Source: Elusimicrobiota bacterium (GTDB taxonomy: Bacteria > Elusimicrobiota > Elusimicrobia > UBA1565 > UBA9628). From it: a stretch of DNA of 64,000 bases. The stretch is taken from assembly GCA_003151975.1 (NCBI GenBank), contig PLZD01000049.1, forward strand, positions 1-64,000. The letters run 5' to 3'. This document shows, piece by piece, positions 15,253 to 25,097 of the stretch (its first letter is position 1; the number at the start of each line of letters is the position of its first letter). The notes under the pieces are model-generated. The model was not told where the DNA came from, made no database searches, and saw only the letters and a program-made list of their open reading frames with translations. A program made the position numbers and the translations under genes.

Positions 15253-17772
15253 ATGAAACCAAAACCCCTCTGGTTGCTCTGTCTCGTCGTTTTGCTAGGC
15301 GCGTCCCGCGCCCTGGCCGATGATGCGCAGGACCGCGCGGCCCAATTCCGTGAGCTGAGCCGGCTGCATCTGCAGCTCGTGGACCGCTCCGAGAAGTTGT
15401 CGGACGCCATCCAGGCCTTTCAAAACGGCGTTCCGCCAAAGGAGCAGTTTCTCAAGCTCGCCGAGACGCTCGACGCGATCCCCGCCGACATCGCCAAGTA
15501 TCGCGCGCTTCAGACGAGCCTCGGCAAGCCCGATGACGAGCAGTTGGCCATCGAGATCGCCGACGACATCAAGAAAGGCGAAGAGCTGAAGAAGCATTAC
15601 CTCCTTGAACATCCGGAGCTGGGTATTCCCGCCGGAGACCCGGCGGTACTCGCCTCACTGCCCGGGCCGCAGTTTCCCGACGAGATCAAGTCGATCCACG
15701 AAGCGCTGGGCAAGCTCATCTCCGATGGAGAGAAGCGCTTCCCGATTTTGGCCCAGCACTCCAGCACGGTGCGCGCCGGAGATCCCGGCGGCGCGACGAC
15801 GATCAAGACGGGGACGGGCGCGCGTATGGGCGCCGGCGTGATCGCTTGTCCCGGCGGCTTCGATGGAGCGTCCTGCGGAAATGGCGGCGTTTTGAATCCC
15901 GGTACGGACAAGTCGAAGTCGCTCAACGGCGAGAGAGCTGGCGACGGCAAGACTTCAACGGCGGCCAGCCGTACGAGACCTTCGACCGTCGCCGGAAGAT
16001 CCAAGGACTCGACCGTCGGTGTGAGCGTGGCCGTCAAAGACCCGAAGTCAGCAGGCAACGGCGCCGTCGTCACGACGAACGCGGGCTCCACGGTCAGCGG
16101 GGCCAATCCCCTGCTTGATAAACAAGGCGTGCCGGGAGTCAATCAGCCGACGGGCGCCGCCAATCTGGGCGCCGCTGCCCAGCCGTCTGCAAAGCCCGCG
16201 CGCTCCGCAGACGCGCTCAATTGCGAGCGCGCGGTTAACGGTCCGATGCCCAGCAAACCCCAGCATTCCACCATTGCGGAGATGTGCGAAAACCATTCCA
16301 CCGTAGCTCCGGTGCTGGCAGGAGTACTCGATGCGGTCGAGGAACAATTCGGCACGGTCGGCGGGATCATCATGAATCTCGTCTTCCTGCTCTTGGGCCT
16401 GCTGATGAACGTTGCGACCGGTGGCCTGAAGCTGATCTTGTCGCTGATCGCGCTGGTTGGCGCTTCGTGGGGAATTTACAAGCTGATGAGCATGCTGATC
16501 TCCGCGGTCTCGGACCTCGTCTCCTCCGAGCCGGGATCGTATCAACGCAAGATGGCCCTAAGGAAACTGGGGCAGGTCGGCGGCAGCCTCATTATTCTTG
16601 TCGGGATGATCATCGCGGGCAACGCGATCGGCAAGACGAAGCCGGGCGCCGCCGCCATCGGGGCGATCGAGTCGAAATTGGGCGGAGCGCTCAAGGGGAT
16701 GGGAGTGGCGACGGACGCTTTGATCGCCAAATTGCCGGGCCCGGTGGCCGGGGCATTGGAAAATATTTTTGGGAAAGCGAAGGCCGCGGACGCGCCACCC
16801 GAGGAGGTCGCCGGCAAACCGGCGGAAACGCCCTTGGAGACGGGGCCGAAGCCTGGAGAAACGCCGGGACCGTCCGCCGGAGTTCGCGGTAAGCTTGGCA
16901 AGCTCGTCGAGTCGATCTTCGGCGACGGCGGCAAGGGCCGCTTTGCGAGGGTCGCGGCCAAAGTCGAGAATGTGAAGGGTAAGATCACCGAAGATTTGCA
17001 GAAGATAGTCAGAGACTCATTGGCCGGCTCGAATGGGAAAATAACGCCGAAGCAATACAATGCCATGCTGGAGAAGGTTCTGGCGTACGCCGACAGGAAC
17101 GGCGTGAAAATAAACGAGTCCGGAAACAAATGGGTGGAGCTTGCTGGAGGCAGGACCAAGGGAGTGTACCCGAAGAGCCCCACCGAGATAGACCTGGTCG
17201 ATTTTGGAAAAATTCCAGAGGGCGAAGCAGTTCCTCCTTCGGCACTGCACGAGCTTTTCCATATTTTCCACACGGTCCAGATGCGCGTCTCGCTGCTGAA
17301 AGGAGGCGTGAAGGGCGCGGAGGCGTCGCAATTTCTCAAAGTCCTGGAAGATGGAGGAAATTATCTAAGCATCGAGCAGATGGCGACGCGCATCAATGCT
17401 TGGACTACCGACGGCTATGCGCGTACGGCCTCGGGATACACAGATCTCGTGACCAAGAATCTCGACATCACTTCCGAGGCAATGGGTTCGGGCAAGGTTC
17501 AAGTGCCTTTCAACTTGACTATCGAAGAGGCTTACGCATGGACGGTCTCACGCGCCCCTATCCTTTTAGGTCAATCCCTGCAAGGGATGGCGGGGCGCGT
17601 TCTTGTCGCAAATTTTGCCGTCGCGTACGCCACCAACGAGCCGATTTCGAACATCCCCGGGCTCTCGGGGATTGATCGCAAGGCGTTGGACAAGTTCGGC
17701 CTGCCTCCCGGCCCTGTCGGACTGCGCGACCTCGTAAACAAAGGTCTAGCCATCGACCACGGGGAAAAGTAG
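15253..17772 (+). CDS. Large secreted/membrane protein with HEXXH metallopeptidase site
   Basis: I do not recognise a named family for the whole 839-residue protein. It has a signal peptide (1-22, ...GASRALA), a helical region (25-170), a low-complexity Ser/Gly/Thr-rich stretch (175-330), two or three hydrophobic helices (about 375-460), a Pro/Gly/Glu linker, and a C-terminal domain with HELFH at 666-670, a zinc-metallopeptidase signature followed by another His. It starts with ATG 15253, with TACAAT at 15181 as a possible -10. A second unrelated-looking HEXXH protein sits at 46520-48166. The domain order (export signal, membrane anchor, C-terminal enzyme) suggests a surface or envelope protease or toxin-like protein. 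Function is unproven. Confidence 0.6.
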   Translation: MKPKPLWLLCLVVLLGASRALADDAQDRAAQFRELSRLHLQLVDRSEKLSDAIQAFQNGVPPKEQFLKLAETLDAIPADIAKYRALQTSLGKPDDEQLAIEIADDIKKGEELKKHYLLEHPELGIPAGDPAVLASLPGPQFPDEIKSIHEALGKLISDGEKRFPILAQHSSTVRAGDPGGATTIKTGTGARMGAGVIACPGGFDGASCGNGGVLNPGTDKSKSLNGERAGDGKTSTAASRTRPSTVAGRSKDSTVGVSVAVKDPKSAGNGAVVTTNAGSTVSGANPLLDKQGVPGVNQPTGAANLGAAAQPSAKPARSADALNCERAVNGPMPSKPQHSTIAEMCENHSTVAPVLAGVLDAVEEQFGTVGGIIMNLVFLLLGLLMNVATGGLKLILSLIALVGASWGIYKLMSMLISAVSDLVSSEPGSYQRKMALRKLGQVGGSLIILVGMIIAGNAIGKTKPGAAAIGAIESKLGGALKGMGVATDALIAKLPGPVAGALENIFGKAKAADAPPEEVAGKPAETPLETGPKPGETPGPSAGVRGKLGKLVESIFGDGGKGRFARVAAKVENVKGKITEDLQKIVRDSLAGSNGKITPKQYNAMLEKVLAYADRNGVKINESGNKWVELAGGRTKGVYPKSPTEIDLVDFGKIPEGEAVPPSALHELFHIFHTVQMRVSLLKGGVKGAEASQFLKVLEDGGNYLSIEQMATRINAWTTDGYARTASGYTDLVTKNLDITSEAMGSGKVQVPFNLTIEEAYAWTVSRAPILLGQSLQGMAGRVLVANFAVAYATNEPISNIPGLSGIDRKALDKFGLPPGPVGLRDLVNKGLAIDHGEK

Positions 17773-17775
17773 AAT
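17770..17775 (+). promoter_or_regulatory. -10-like hexamer overlapping an upstream stop codon
   Basis: TAGAAT, whose TAG is the stop codon of the preceding gene, lies nine bases before the ATG at 17785. It may give a short-leader transcript independent of the upstream gene. Confidence 0.3.
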
Positions 17776-17784
17776 CCCAACCGA

Positions 17785-18231
17785 ATGCTCAACGAGAAAG
17801 GCCATTCGTCCGAACTTCAGATTCTCATCTTTCTGATCGGTTGCGGGCTTGCCGTGGCGGTGCCGTTCTCGCACGGCCACAACGGCCTTTGGCACGGCCT
17901 GAGCATGGCGCTTCTCGCGCTGCCCCTGGGCTTGCTTGGGTTGGTGCTCGCCATCATTTGTTTCGCGAAGCCCATCGACTGGTTCGGGAAGACCCCCGGT
18001 GTCTTGTTGAGGGTCTTTGGTTCCATTCTTGGCTTCGCAGGGCTCATCGCTGCTCTATGGCTTCCAGCTTACTTCGCGGCGGAGTCCCTGCATGACCCTG
18101 GCGGTAAGGCAGCGCGTGGGCTGACTTATCTTTCGATCGCGTTGTGGGTCACGGCAATCGTTGGCGTCGCTGTGCTACGCTGGCGCGCTGTCGTCGCGGC
18201 CCGTAAAGAGCGGGCGGCCAAGGCCTCCTAA
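17785..18231 (+). CDS. Hypothetical integral membrane protein, 4 predicted TM helices
   Basis: No family is recognised. The 148-residue protein has four hydrophobic segments at about 12-30, 38-62, 73-95 and 113-133, short loops, and a positively charged cytoplasmic tail (RWRAVVAARKERAAK). It begins 12 bases after the HEXXH protein and may be co-expressed with it as a membrane partner. The next small membrane gene follows 37 bases later. Confidence 0.55.
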   Translation: MLNEKGHSSELQILIFLIGCGLAVAVPFSHGHNGLWHGLSMALLALPLGLLGLVLAIICFAKPIDWFGKTPGVLLRVFGSILGFAGLIAALWLPAYFAAESLHDPGGKAARGLTYLSIALWVTAIVGVAVLRWRAVVAARKERAAKAS

Positions 18232-18268
18232 ATACCACATTGTCTATTTTTATTCAAAGAAGGACCGC

Positions 18269-18532
18269 ATGATGCCCTTGCGAGTAGTCCAGGCGTGGTG
18301 GATCGGCAGGGTCAATCTCGCGAAGAACGATCTGCACCCCCATCCTCGAGCGCGTGCCGGATGCATGATATGCCTCGCCTTCCTATTTGGTATCGAGGTT
18401 TGGCTCTTTGGCCATCTGCGCGCTGCCGGTGTGGGCTGGGGCGGACATGCCGCGTGCCTCGGGGCCGTGATGCTCGCAATGGGCCTGATGAGTTGGATGA
18501 TCAACCATCACTGGCGTGACGCATTCTTTTAA
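18269..18532 (+). CDS. Small hypothetical membrane protein, 87 aa
   Basis: The frame is open from 18161, but the ATG at 18269 has an AAGGA Shine-Dalgarno about eight bases upstream and removes overlap with the preceding gene. The 87-residue product has two hydrophobic helices (about 30-48 and 55-75) joined by a short loop, with a basic, His-containing N-terminus (LHPHPRARAG) and the ending NHHWRDAFF. No family is recognised. It is the third in a run of plus-strand envelope genes. Confidence 0.45.
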   Translation: MMPLRVVQAWWIGRVNLAKNDLHPHPRARAGCMICLAFLFGIEVWLFGHLRAAGVGWGGHAACLGAVMLAMGLMSWMINHHWRDAFF

Positions 18533-18614
18533 GCGAAGTATATCCAAGTCGTAAGGCTTCGATCGGATCTTTTCAAATTTCTCGCCTTGCTTCTTTCAAA
18601 CACTTGAGGATGGA

Positions 18615-19322
18615 TTACTTCTGGGCAGGATCGGCAGGCGCGTCTTTCGCAGATTGCGCCGCGTCGACGGGCTCGGCTGCTTTGGGCGCGGACGCTCCAG
18701 CGGCTTCTTTCGCGGACATCTCTTTGGCGCGGTTGATCCAGAATGAAAGCTCGTGTTCGATGCGGGCTTTGACTTCGGCCTTTTTTAGGCTCAATTTCTG
18801 ATAGGTCGCTGATCCCTTGACAAAACTTATCTTTTCGCCATCTTTCACGAATTTTCCTTCCGAGTCGACCGCCATGTCGGCCTTCCCATCAAGATTGAAG
18901 CGAAGATAGGATTCTTTCCCAACATCGCCGCTATATCCCAATCCCATGTACATCACGACGCAAACGGGTTTGGCATCCGGTAGGGAAGGATCTTTGTCGT
19001 ACATTAAATCGCAAATTCTTTGCACATGATCTGGGCTCTCATCGTCCGGCACGCCATCGGCCTTGCTGAACGCTCCTTTGGCAGGCAGTTTCAGAACATC
19101 GGCACGCTTGTCGGCGTAGACATGTGGGCGAATATCACCAGCGCGCATGAGTCGGGTCAAGAGCTCCGCAAAATCTTTGCATGACTGGGTAGGTTTCTTA
19201 CCGCAGAAGCTGAGCGCATCAGTTTTCGCATCGCCAGAAGCGGCGACACATGCGGGATTGACAATGGCTAGAATCCACGCAATACTAAGGCCGACGATAA
19301 CTCGCTCACGATTCTTGCTCAT
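18615..19322 (-). CDS. Hypothetical secreted protein, 235 aa
   Basis: Not recognised. A signal peptide covers residues 1-28 (VGLSIAWILAIVNPACVAASG). The mature part has five cysteines (FCGKKPTQSC near 40-48, then C104 and C120), a central domain with alternating strands, and a C-terminal Ala/Lys/Pro-rich tail (residues 195-235) typical of wall- or envelope-associated linkers. It is encoded divergently from the TPR protein, and only 33 bases separate the starts if the second gene begins at 19356. Confidence 0.5.
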   Translation of the reverse strand: MSKNRERVIVGLSIAWILAIVNPACVAASGDAKTDALSFCGKKPTQSCKDFAELLTRLMRAGDIRPHVYADKRADVLKLPAKGAFSKADGVPDDESPDHVQRICDLMYDKDPSLPDAKPVCVVMYMGLGYSGDVGKESYLRFNLDGKADMAVDSEGKFVKDGEKISFVKGSATYQKLSLKKAEVKARIEHELSFWINRAKEMSAKEAAGASAPKAAEPVDAAQSAKDAPADPAQK

Positions 19323-19355
19323 AGAATGAAAATCCTCGAATACATTCTAGCAAGT

Positions 19356-20843
19356 ATGACTCCCATCGACAATAACGGCTCATCGCTGAGAGCGCGATTG
19401 TTTGCGTTCCTTTTTGTCGTAATCCAATCGTTTGCACCTATGGCTTCCGCCGCTAAAGATAAGTATGGTGGACAAGCATCTCCCCAAACAGTAGCCCACG
19501 CCATCACCGAAACGGCGCGCCAGATGGGCCTGCTCCAAGCGGCGCAAACCGCCGTCAAGAATAACCCGAACGACAAGACTGCCGTCAAAGGCTTGGCCGA
19601 AAGCACCGCGAAGACCAAGGCCGCCGGCGATGCCGCAGCGCAATTCATGGATAATTCTCAAGCCCAAGCCATGGCCGCGAACGCCGCCGCGCAACTCGGC
19701 GACACCAAGACCGCCCTCACCCGCTCCGGCCGCGCCGTTGATGTCGCCGAACAACAAATTCACGCCCCGGCCAAGCCCGGCGACCCCGACGATCCCACGC
19801 CCGAGCAAAAGGCGCAGAATCTCGCCCAGGCTCTCAAAACGCGCGCCGCCGTGACAAACGCCATGGGCGACAAGAAATCCGCCGCGGCCGATGTCCAGCG
19901 CGCGCTCAAGCTCTTCCCGAACGACCGCGAGCTCACCGCCATGTCCCAAATCCTGCTCGGCCACTCCATCCACGGCGGCAAGAATGTCGGCGTCGACAAA
20001 ACCGATTGGATCGAGGACGTCGACAAGCTCAACGCGCAGACCACCCGCGTCTTCGCCGGGGTCGGCCAGTCGATCGTCAGCAGCGTCGAGCAGCAGGAGG
20101 CCCAACTCCGGGCTCGCGCGGATGCGAGCGTTCCGCATTCGGTCGAGGAGTGGGCCGCGCGGGAGCGCGAGCATCCGACGCCGGACAAGCAGTTCATCGA
20201 TCAGTCGATGGCAAGCCGCAAGAACGGCGACCTCGCGTCTTCCCTGCGGTTCGCGGACATGGCGGTCAACGCGGCGCCCAATAGCGCCATGCCGCTCGTC
20301 GAGCGGGCCATCGCCTACAACGCCCTGCACCAGTACAACGACGCGGTGATCGACCTGGAAAAAGCCATCAAGAAGTTCGGCTGGAACGAGGCCGAAATGT
20401 ACCGGCTGCTCGCCAAGGCGCTCAATGAGAATCATCTCTCTCGCAACGCGCTTTACGACGCCGAAGCGGCAGTCAGCCTCGATCCGAAGAACGCCGGGGC
20501 CTACAGCACGCGAGGTCAGACAAAAGCTTTGCTGGGTGACGATGTCGACGGCGCGCTGGCCGATCTAAAGACGGCCGCCGAGTTGGATTCTCGTTACGGG
20601 CCTGAATATCAGGAATACATGCACGCGCTCGCGACGGCTCAGGCTGGAGGCGCGGATAACCCGACCGCGACGGCTGCGCCGCAGGCCGCTGCGCCAGGGA
20701 GTTCCAACGCTTCATTCGACGACTGGGCCAAGAGTAAAGGCTGGAGCATCACCTCTCGGCAGTTATACATCGCCTCCGTCCCCGTCATGCTTGTTGTCTG
20801 CATGACGCTCTATGGCGATTACCGTAAGCGAAAAGAGAATTGA
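19356..20843 (+). CDS. Tetratricopeptide-repeat protein with C-terminal membrane anchor
   Basis: The 495-residue protein has an N-terminal signal-like hydrophobic stretch (LFAFLFVVIQSFAPMASA), helical repeats over the N-terminal half and recognisable TPR units around residues 270-420 (for example NAPNSAMPLVERAIAYNALH), then an Ala/Pro linker and a single hydrophobic helix near the C-terminus (LYIASVPVMLVVCMTLYG) followed by a short basic tail. TPR domains mediate protein-protein contacts, probably in the periplasm here. The frame could start at 19326, but that would lie three bases from the divergent gene. The ATG at 19356 has TACATT nine bases upstream and gives a better signal peptide. No partner is obvious. 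Confidence 0.65.
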   Translation: MTPIDNNGSSLRARLFAFLFVVIQSFAPMASAAKDKYGGQASPQTVAHAITETARQMGLLQAAQTAVKNNPNDKTAVKGLAESTAKTKAAGDAAAQFMDNSQAQAMAANAAAQLGDTKTALTRSGRAVDVAEQQIHAPAKPGDPDDPTPEQKAQNLAQALKTRAAVTNAMGDKKSAAADVQRALKLFPNDRELTAMSQILLGHSIHGGKNVGVDKTDWIEDVDKLNAQTTRVFAGVGQSIVSSVEQQEAQLRARADASVPHSVEEWAAREREHPTPDKQFIDQSMASRKNGDLASSLRFADMAVNAAPNSAMPLVERAIAYNALHQYNDAVIDLEKAIKKFGWNEAEMYRLLAKALNENHLSRNALYDAEAAVSLDPKNAGAYSTRGQTKALLGDDVDGALADLKTAAELDSRYGPEYQEYMHALATAQAGGADNPTATAAPQAAAPGSSNASFDDWAKSKGWSITSRQLYIASVPVMLVVCMTLYGDYRKRKEN

Positions 20844-20948
20844 CGACCTGACTTCCCGCGCGCCTGCGGCGGGCGGCTCGCTCCGTTCAGATGTCGAAGA
20901 CAAGCGCAGAGCTGACGGCCGACGCCGTGTGTTGTGAAGGGACCGCGT

Positions 20949-21514
20949 TCAGCGTCTAAAGTCCGAGGCTTTCAGGACGAACCTCGCGCCGAGGATGACC
21001 GCCAGCGCCGCCGCGTACTCGAGCGGCGCGGTGCGGTCTTTCTTGACGAGCCAGAGGAAGTGCACGACGCCCAATATCGCGGCGGGGTAGATCAGCCGGT
21101 GCAGCAGCCCCCAATTCTTGCCTAGCCGCCGAATCATGCCGTCGGTCGAGGTCAGCGCCAGCGGCGTCAGCAGGATAAAGCATGAAAAACCCGCAGTGAT
21201 CCAAAGACGCTTGGCCACATCTTTCCATATCTCGTGGAAGTCGAAGAATTTGTCCAGCACGAGATAGGTCAGGAAGTGCAGCAGCGCGTAGAAATACGAA
21301 AAGACTCCGAGCATGCGCCGGTACTTATTGAGCGCGGACTTGCCCGTCAGCTTCACGAGCGGCGTGATCGCGAGCGTGACCAACAGCAGATTGAGCGCCC
21401 ACAGCCCGGTCTGGAATTGAACGGTCTGCACGGGATTGGCGCCGAGCGCCGCGTGGAAGGCTCGCCAGCCGAGGCGCAGCAGGGGCGCGAGGCAGACAAG
21501 AAAAAGGAGCGCTT

Positions 21515-21518
<4 letters not shown>
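20949..21518 (-). CDS. msrQ: MsrQ, heme-binding membrane subunit of MsrPQ
   Basis: The 189-residue protein is the six-helix membrane cytochrome b of the MsrPQ system (ferric reductase-like family). Conserved histidines are present in the central helices (YALLHFL and the [10 protein letters not shown] / GVVHFLW segments), and the order of helices matches YedZ/MsrQ. It passes electrons from the quinone pool or flavin to periplasmic MsrP. The ATG overlaps the msrP stop by four bases (ATGA), confirming the operon. The 105-base gap downstream to the TPR gene contains no clear terminator. Confidence 0.88.
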
Positions 21519-22419
<901 letters not shown>

Positions 22420-22420
<1 letters not shown>

Positions 22421-23001
22421 CAGCCCTTCTTGTTTCCGCCCTCGACCTCGATGGTGATCTGCACGTCGTCGCTCAAGGCCACGCCCCCCGCGTCGAGGGT
22501 CTTGTTCCACACCATGTCGAAATCCTTGCGATGGATCGTGCCCGTCGCCGTCGCGCCCGCGTGCGAGCCCTTCGCGTCGCTGGTCGTCCCCACGATCTCG
22601 AGGTCCAGGATCACCGGCTTGGTGATGCAGTGCATGGTCAGATCGCCGTAGAGCTTGGCCATGTCGCCCTTGACCGCGACGACCTTCGTGCTCTTGAACG
22701 ACATCACGGGGCACTTGGCGACGTCGAAGAAGTCCGGCGACTTCAGGTGGCCGTCGCGCTGTTCGTTGTCGGTGTTGAGGCTCGCCGGGTCGATCGTCGC
22801 TTCGGTTTTCCAGGTCTTCGGTTTGCCCTTCTCGTAGTCGAAGGAGCCGGAGAACTTGCCAAACCTGCCCCCGACGTTGCTGACCATCATGTGGCGCACC
22901 TTGAAGGTAATGGCGCTATGGACCGGATCGATCTGGAACGTCTCGGCCGAAAGGGGAGCGGCGCTGGCGCAGAGAACGGCGACAACCAATAGTTTCTTCA
23001 T
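22420..23001 (-). CDS. YceI-family periplasmic lipid-binding protein
   Basis: The 193-residue protein has a signal peptide (1-19, ...SAAPLSA) and a YceI lipocalin-like domain: [27 protein letters not shown], the [14 protein letters not shown] segment and a final strand TIEVEG. YceI proteins bind isoprenoid-type lipids in the periplasm and are often linked to respiratory electron carriers. A GGAGG Shine-Dalgarno lies about five bases before ATG 23001. The stop overlaps the msrP start, so yceI-msrP-msrQ form one unit, suggesting envelope redox or stress function. The frame open to 23361 is an upstream shadow. Confidence 0.88.
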
Positions 23002-23021
23002 AATGCCTCCAATGGCATGGA

Positions 23022-24317
23022 TTAGTTCTTGAGGATTTTGGCTTGTTGCGACGCCCGAGTCAAGATGAACTTGAGAACGAAGCCCCCGGCCAGCATGCCG
23101 AAGCACCAGCCGAGCTCGCCCAGGCTCGCCTGAGAACCGAGCCACAGCGTCGAGACAAAGCCCACGGCCGGCAGGAAGATTCCGCCGGGGACGCGGAAAC
23201 CGTGCTTGCGCCTCGTAAGCTTTCTTATGATCGGGACCGCGGCGCAGGTCGAGAGATATTGGGCGCAGACGACGACGACCGTAATGTCGACGAGCTTGTT
23301 GAAATCGAGCAGCAGGGCCAATGCGATCGAGAGGAGCGTCGTCGTCCAGATCGCCAGCCACGGCGTGCGGTAGCGCGCGTGCAGGGCTCCGAAGATTTTC
23401 GGCCAGTCGCCGGAGTCGGCCAGCGCGACAAGGTAGCGCGGCCCGCCGAGCGCGCAGCCCGCGCAGAAGCCCGCCGTCGAGATCACCGCGCCGATCACGA
23501 TGAATCCCGCGCCCCAGGGACCCAAGACTGCGGCAGCCGCGTCGGCCAAGGGCTGCTGGCTAAGCGCTAGATCCGGGCGCGCGCCGACCGCGGCGGCCTG
23601 GATCGCCATATAAAGAAGCGCCGAGAACGCCATCGAGAAGATCGTAGCTATCGGCACCATCTTCTTCGCGTCGCCGACCTCGCCGGCCGGCACGGGAACG
23701 ACCTCGAAGCCGGAGTAGGCGAAGAAGGTCAGCAGGCACGCCGCGCCCATCGGCTTCCAGCCGTGCGGCGCGAAAGGCGCGAAGTTTGTCCAGTGCAGTT
23801 TCGGCAGGCCGACGGCGACAAACAACAGGAGCGGCACGAGCTTGGCGACGGTAAAGAAGTTCGAGGTCCACGCGCCGAGCTTGACGCCGCGGTAGTTGAT
23901 CGCGCCCATCACGACGATCACAAGGACCGCCGAGGACTTCACGACGACCGGAGCGGCCCAAGCGGGATTGAAGAATCCGAGATAGATCGCGATACCGTCG
24001 GCCACCGCCGCGAGGCTTAAGACCTCGGCCAGCCAGCACAGCCAGCCGATGCCGTAGCCGACGGAGGGACCGAAGGCCATCCGCGCGTAAAGATAAGGCC
24101 CGCCGTGGCCGTCGAAGTCCGCGGAGGCTTCAGCGAAGCACAGCGCGACCGAACTCAGTAAAAGGCCGCTGAGCCCGAACGAAAGCACGGAAGCCGGACC
24201 CAGCATGCCGGCCAGGCGCCCGGGGAAAAGGAAGATGCTCGAGCCCACGATCGCGTTGACCCCGATGCAGGTGATGTCGAACAGGCTCAGCGGACGAGCG
24301 GAATTTCGGTCTGTCAT
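23022..24317 (-). CDS. APC-superfamily amino acid permease
   Basis: The 431-residue protein has about 12 hydrophobic helices and the APC helix-1 pattern (ITCIGVNAIVGSSIFLFPG), where the broken helix GSS/G motif binds the amino-acid backbone. The AYSGFEVVPVPAGEVGDAKKMVP segment in helix 6 and the following loop is also characteristic. It should import or exchange amino acids or amines across the inner membrane. The frame is open to 24755, but ATG 24317 overlaps the preceding stop by one base and starts the conserved region. It ends 20 bases before yceI. The substrate is unknown. Confidence 0.85.
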   Translation of the reverse strand: MTDRNSARPLSLFDITCIGVNAIVGSSIFLFPGRLAGMLGPASVLSFGLSGLLLSSVALCFAEASADFDGHGGPYLYARMAFGPSVGYGIGWLCWLAEVLSLAAVADGIAIYLGFFNPAWAAPVVVKSSAVLVIVVMGAINYRGVKLGAWTSNFFTVAKLVPLLLFVAVGLPKLHWTNFAPFAPHGWKPMGAACLLTFFAYSGFEVVPVPAGEVGDAKKMVPIATIFSMAFSALLYMAIQAAAVGARPDLALSQQPLADAAAAVLGPWGAGFIVIGAVISTAGFCAGCALGGPRYLVALADSGDWPKIFGALHARYRTPWLAIWTTTLLSIALALLLDFNKLVDITVVVVCAQYLSTCAAVPIIRKLTRRKHGFRVPGGIFLPAVGFVSTLWLGSQASLGELGWCFGMLAGGFVLKFILTRASQQAKILKN

Positions 24318-25096
24318 CAACGCTTCTTGATCAGGATCTTCGTGCCGATGAAGCTCGCGGCATACAGACGCCGAGCCGTGGCAAGCGTCAAGCCGAGGCA
24401 GTAATGCGCGAAGGCCTTGTGCTCCGAGTCCTTCTTGGGCGGGCCGTGCAGGATCAGCGGGCCGCGCGTGAACATGACGAACTCGCCCAGCGCGTTGGCG
24501 CGCACCGAGGTGCCAACCTGCGGCGGCTCCCACTGCAGCTGGCCCGCGATCTCCTCCGACTTCGGGCGCTCGGGATGCGCGAAGCGCTCTTTCGAGACGA
24601 TGACCGTCTCGCGCGGCAGCGGCCGCGATTCTCCTCCCAACGCCTCGGGAGGCGCGTCGGCGATGGGATAGCTCTCCAGCGACTGTTCGCCGCGCATCAG
24701 GCTGATCTTCTTGGCGTCCGGGTCGACCAGCAGATAGGTGGACACGATCTCCCATTGCTTTTCCAGAAGCCGCCGATCTTCCTGCAGCTCGAGCCCCCCT
24801 TCATAGAGCGCGCGGCGCGCGTTCGCGAGCTTCGAAAGCTCCGCGCGGAAGCGGTCCAGGTCGCGCAGCTTCATGTCGCGGAAGGAAGCGGTCTCGGACA
24901 GCGCGTCCGCGGACGGCTCGATTCTTTCGGCGACGGCGGCGAGCTCAGCGCGGCGCGCCAGCGCGGCGTCGCGCAAATGCTCGCGGCCCGCGTTCATGGC
25001 GACCAGGACGAGCGCGCCCGCGGCAAACACGAAGACCGGGTGGGCCTTTTTCGAGGCCTTCTGCAAAAGGGTTTCGATGTCGAGACGCTTGGTCAT
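24317..25096 (-). CDS. L,D-transpeptidase-like protein with altered active-site motif
   Basis: The 259-residue protein has an N-terminal membrane anchor (about 20-36), a coiled-coil-like helix (40-120) and a YkuD-like C-terminal domain. It ends with AHYCLGL (230-236) where active L,D-transpeptidases have SHGCxR: His231 and Cys233 are kept, but the conserved Gly becomes Tyr and the Arg becomes Gly. The first strands (YLLVDPDAKKISLM) match the start of YkuD domains. It is adjacent to a canonical L,D-transpeptidase (one-base gap) with the same domain order, so it probably arose by duplication and may be a non-catalytic partner or have altered specificity (inference). Confidence 0.65.
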   Translation of the reverse strand: MTKRLDIETLLQKASKKAHPVFVFAAGALVLVAMNAGREHLRDAALARRAELAAVAERIEPSADALSETASFRDMKLRDLDRFRAELSKLANARRALYEGGLELQEDRRLLEKQWEIVSTYLLVDPDAKKISLMRGEQSLESYPIADAPPEALGGESRPLPRETVIVSKERFAHPERPKSEEIAGQLQWEPPQVGTSVRANALGEFVMFTRGPLILHGPPKKDSEHKAFAHYCLGLTLATARRLYAASFIGTKILIKKR

Positions 25097-25097
25097 G

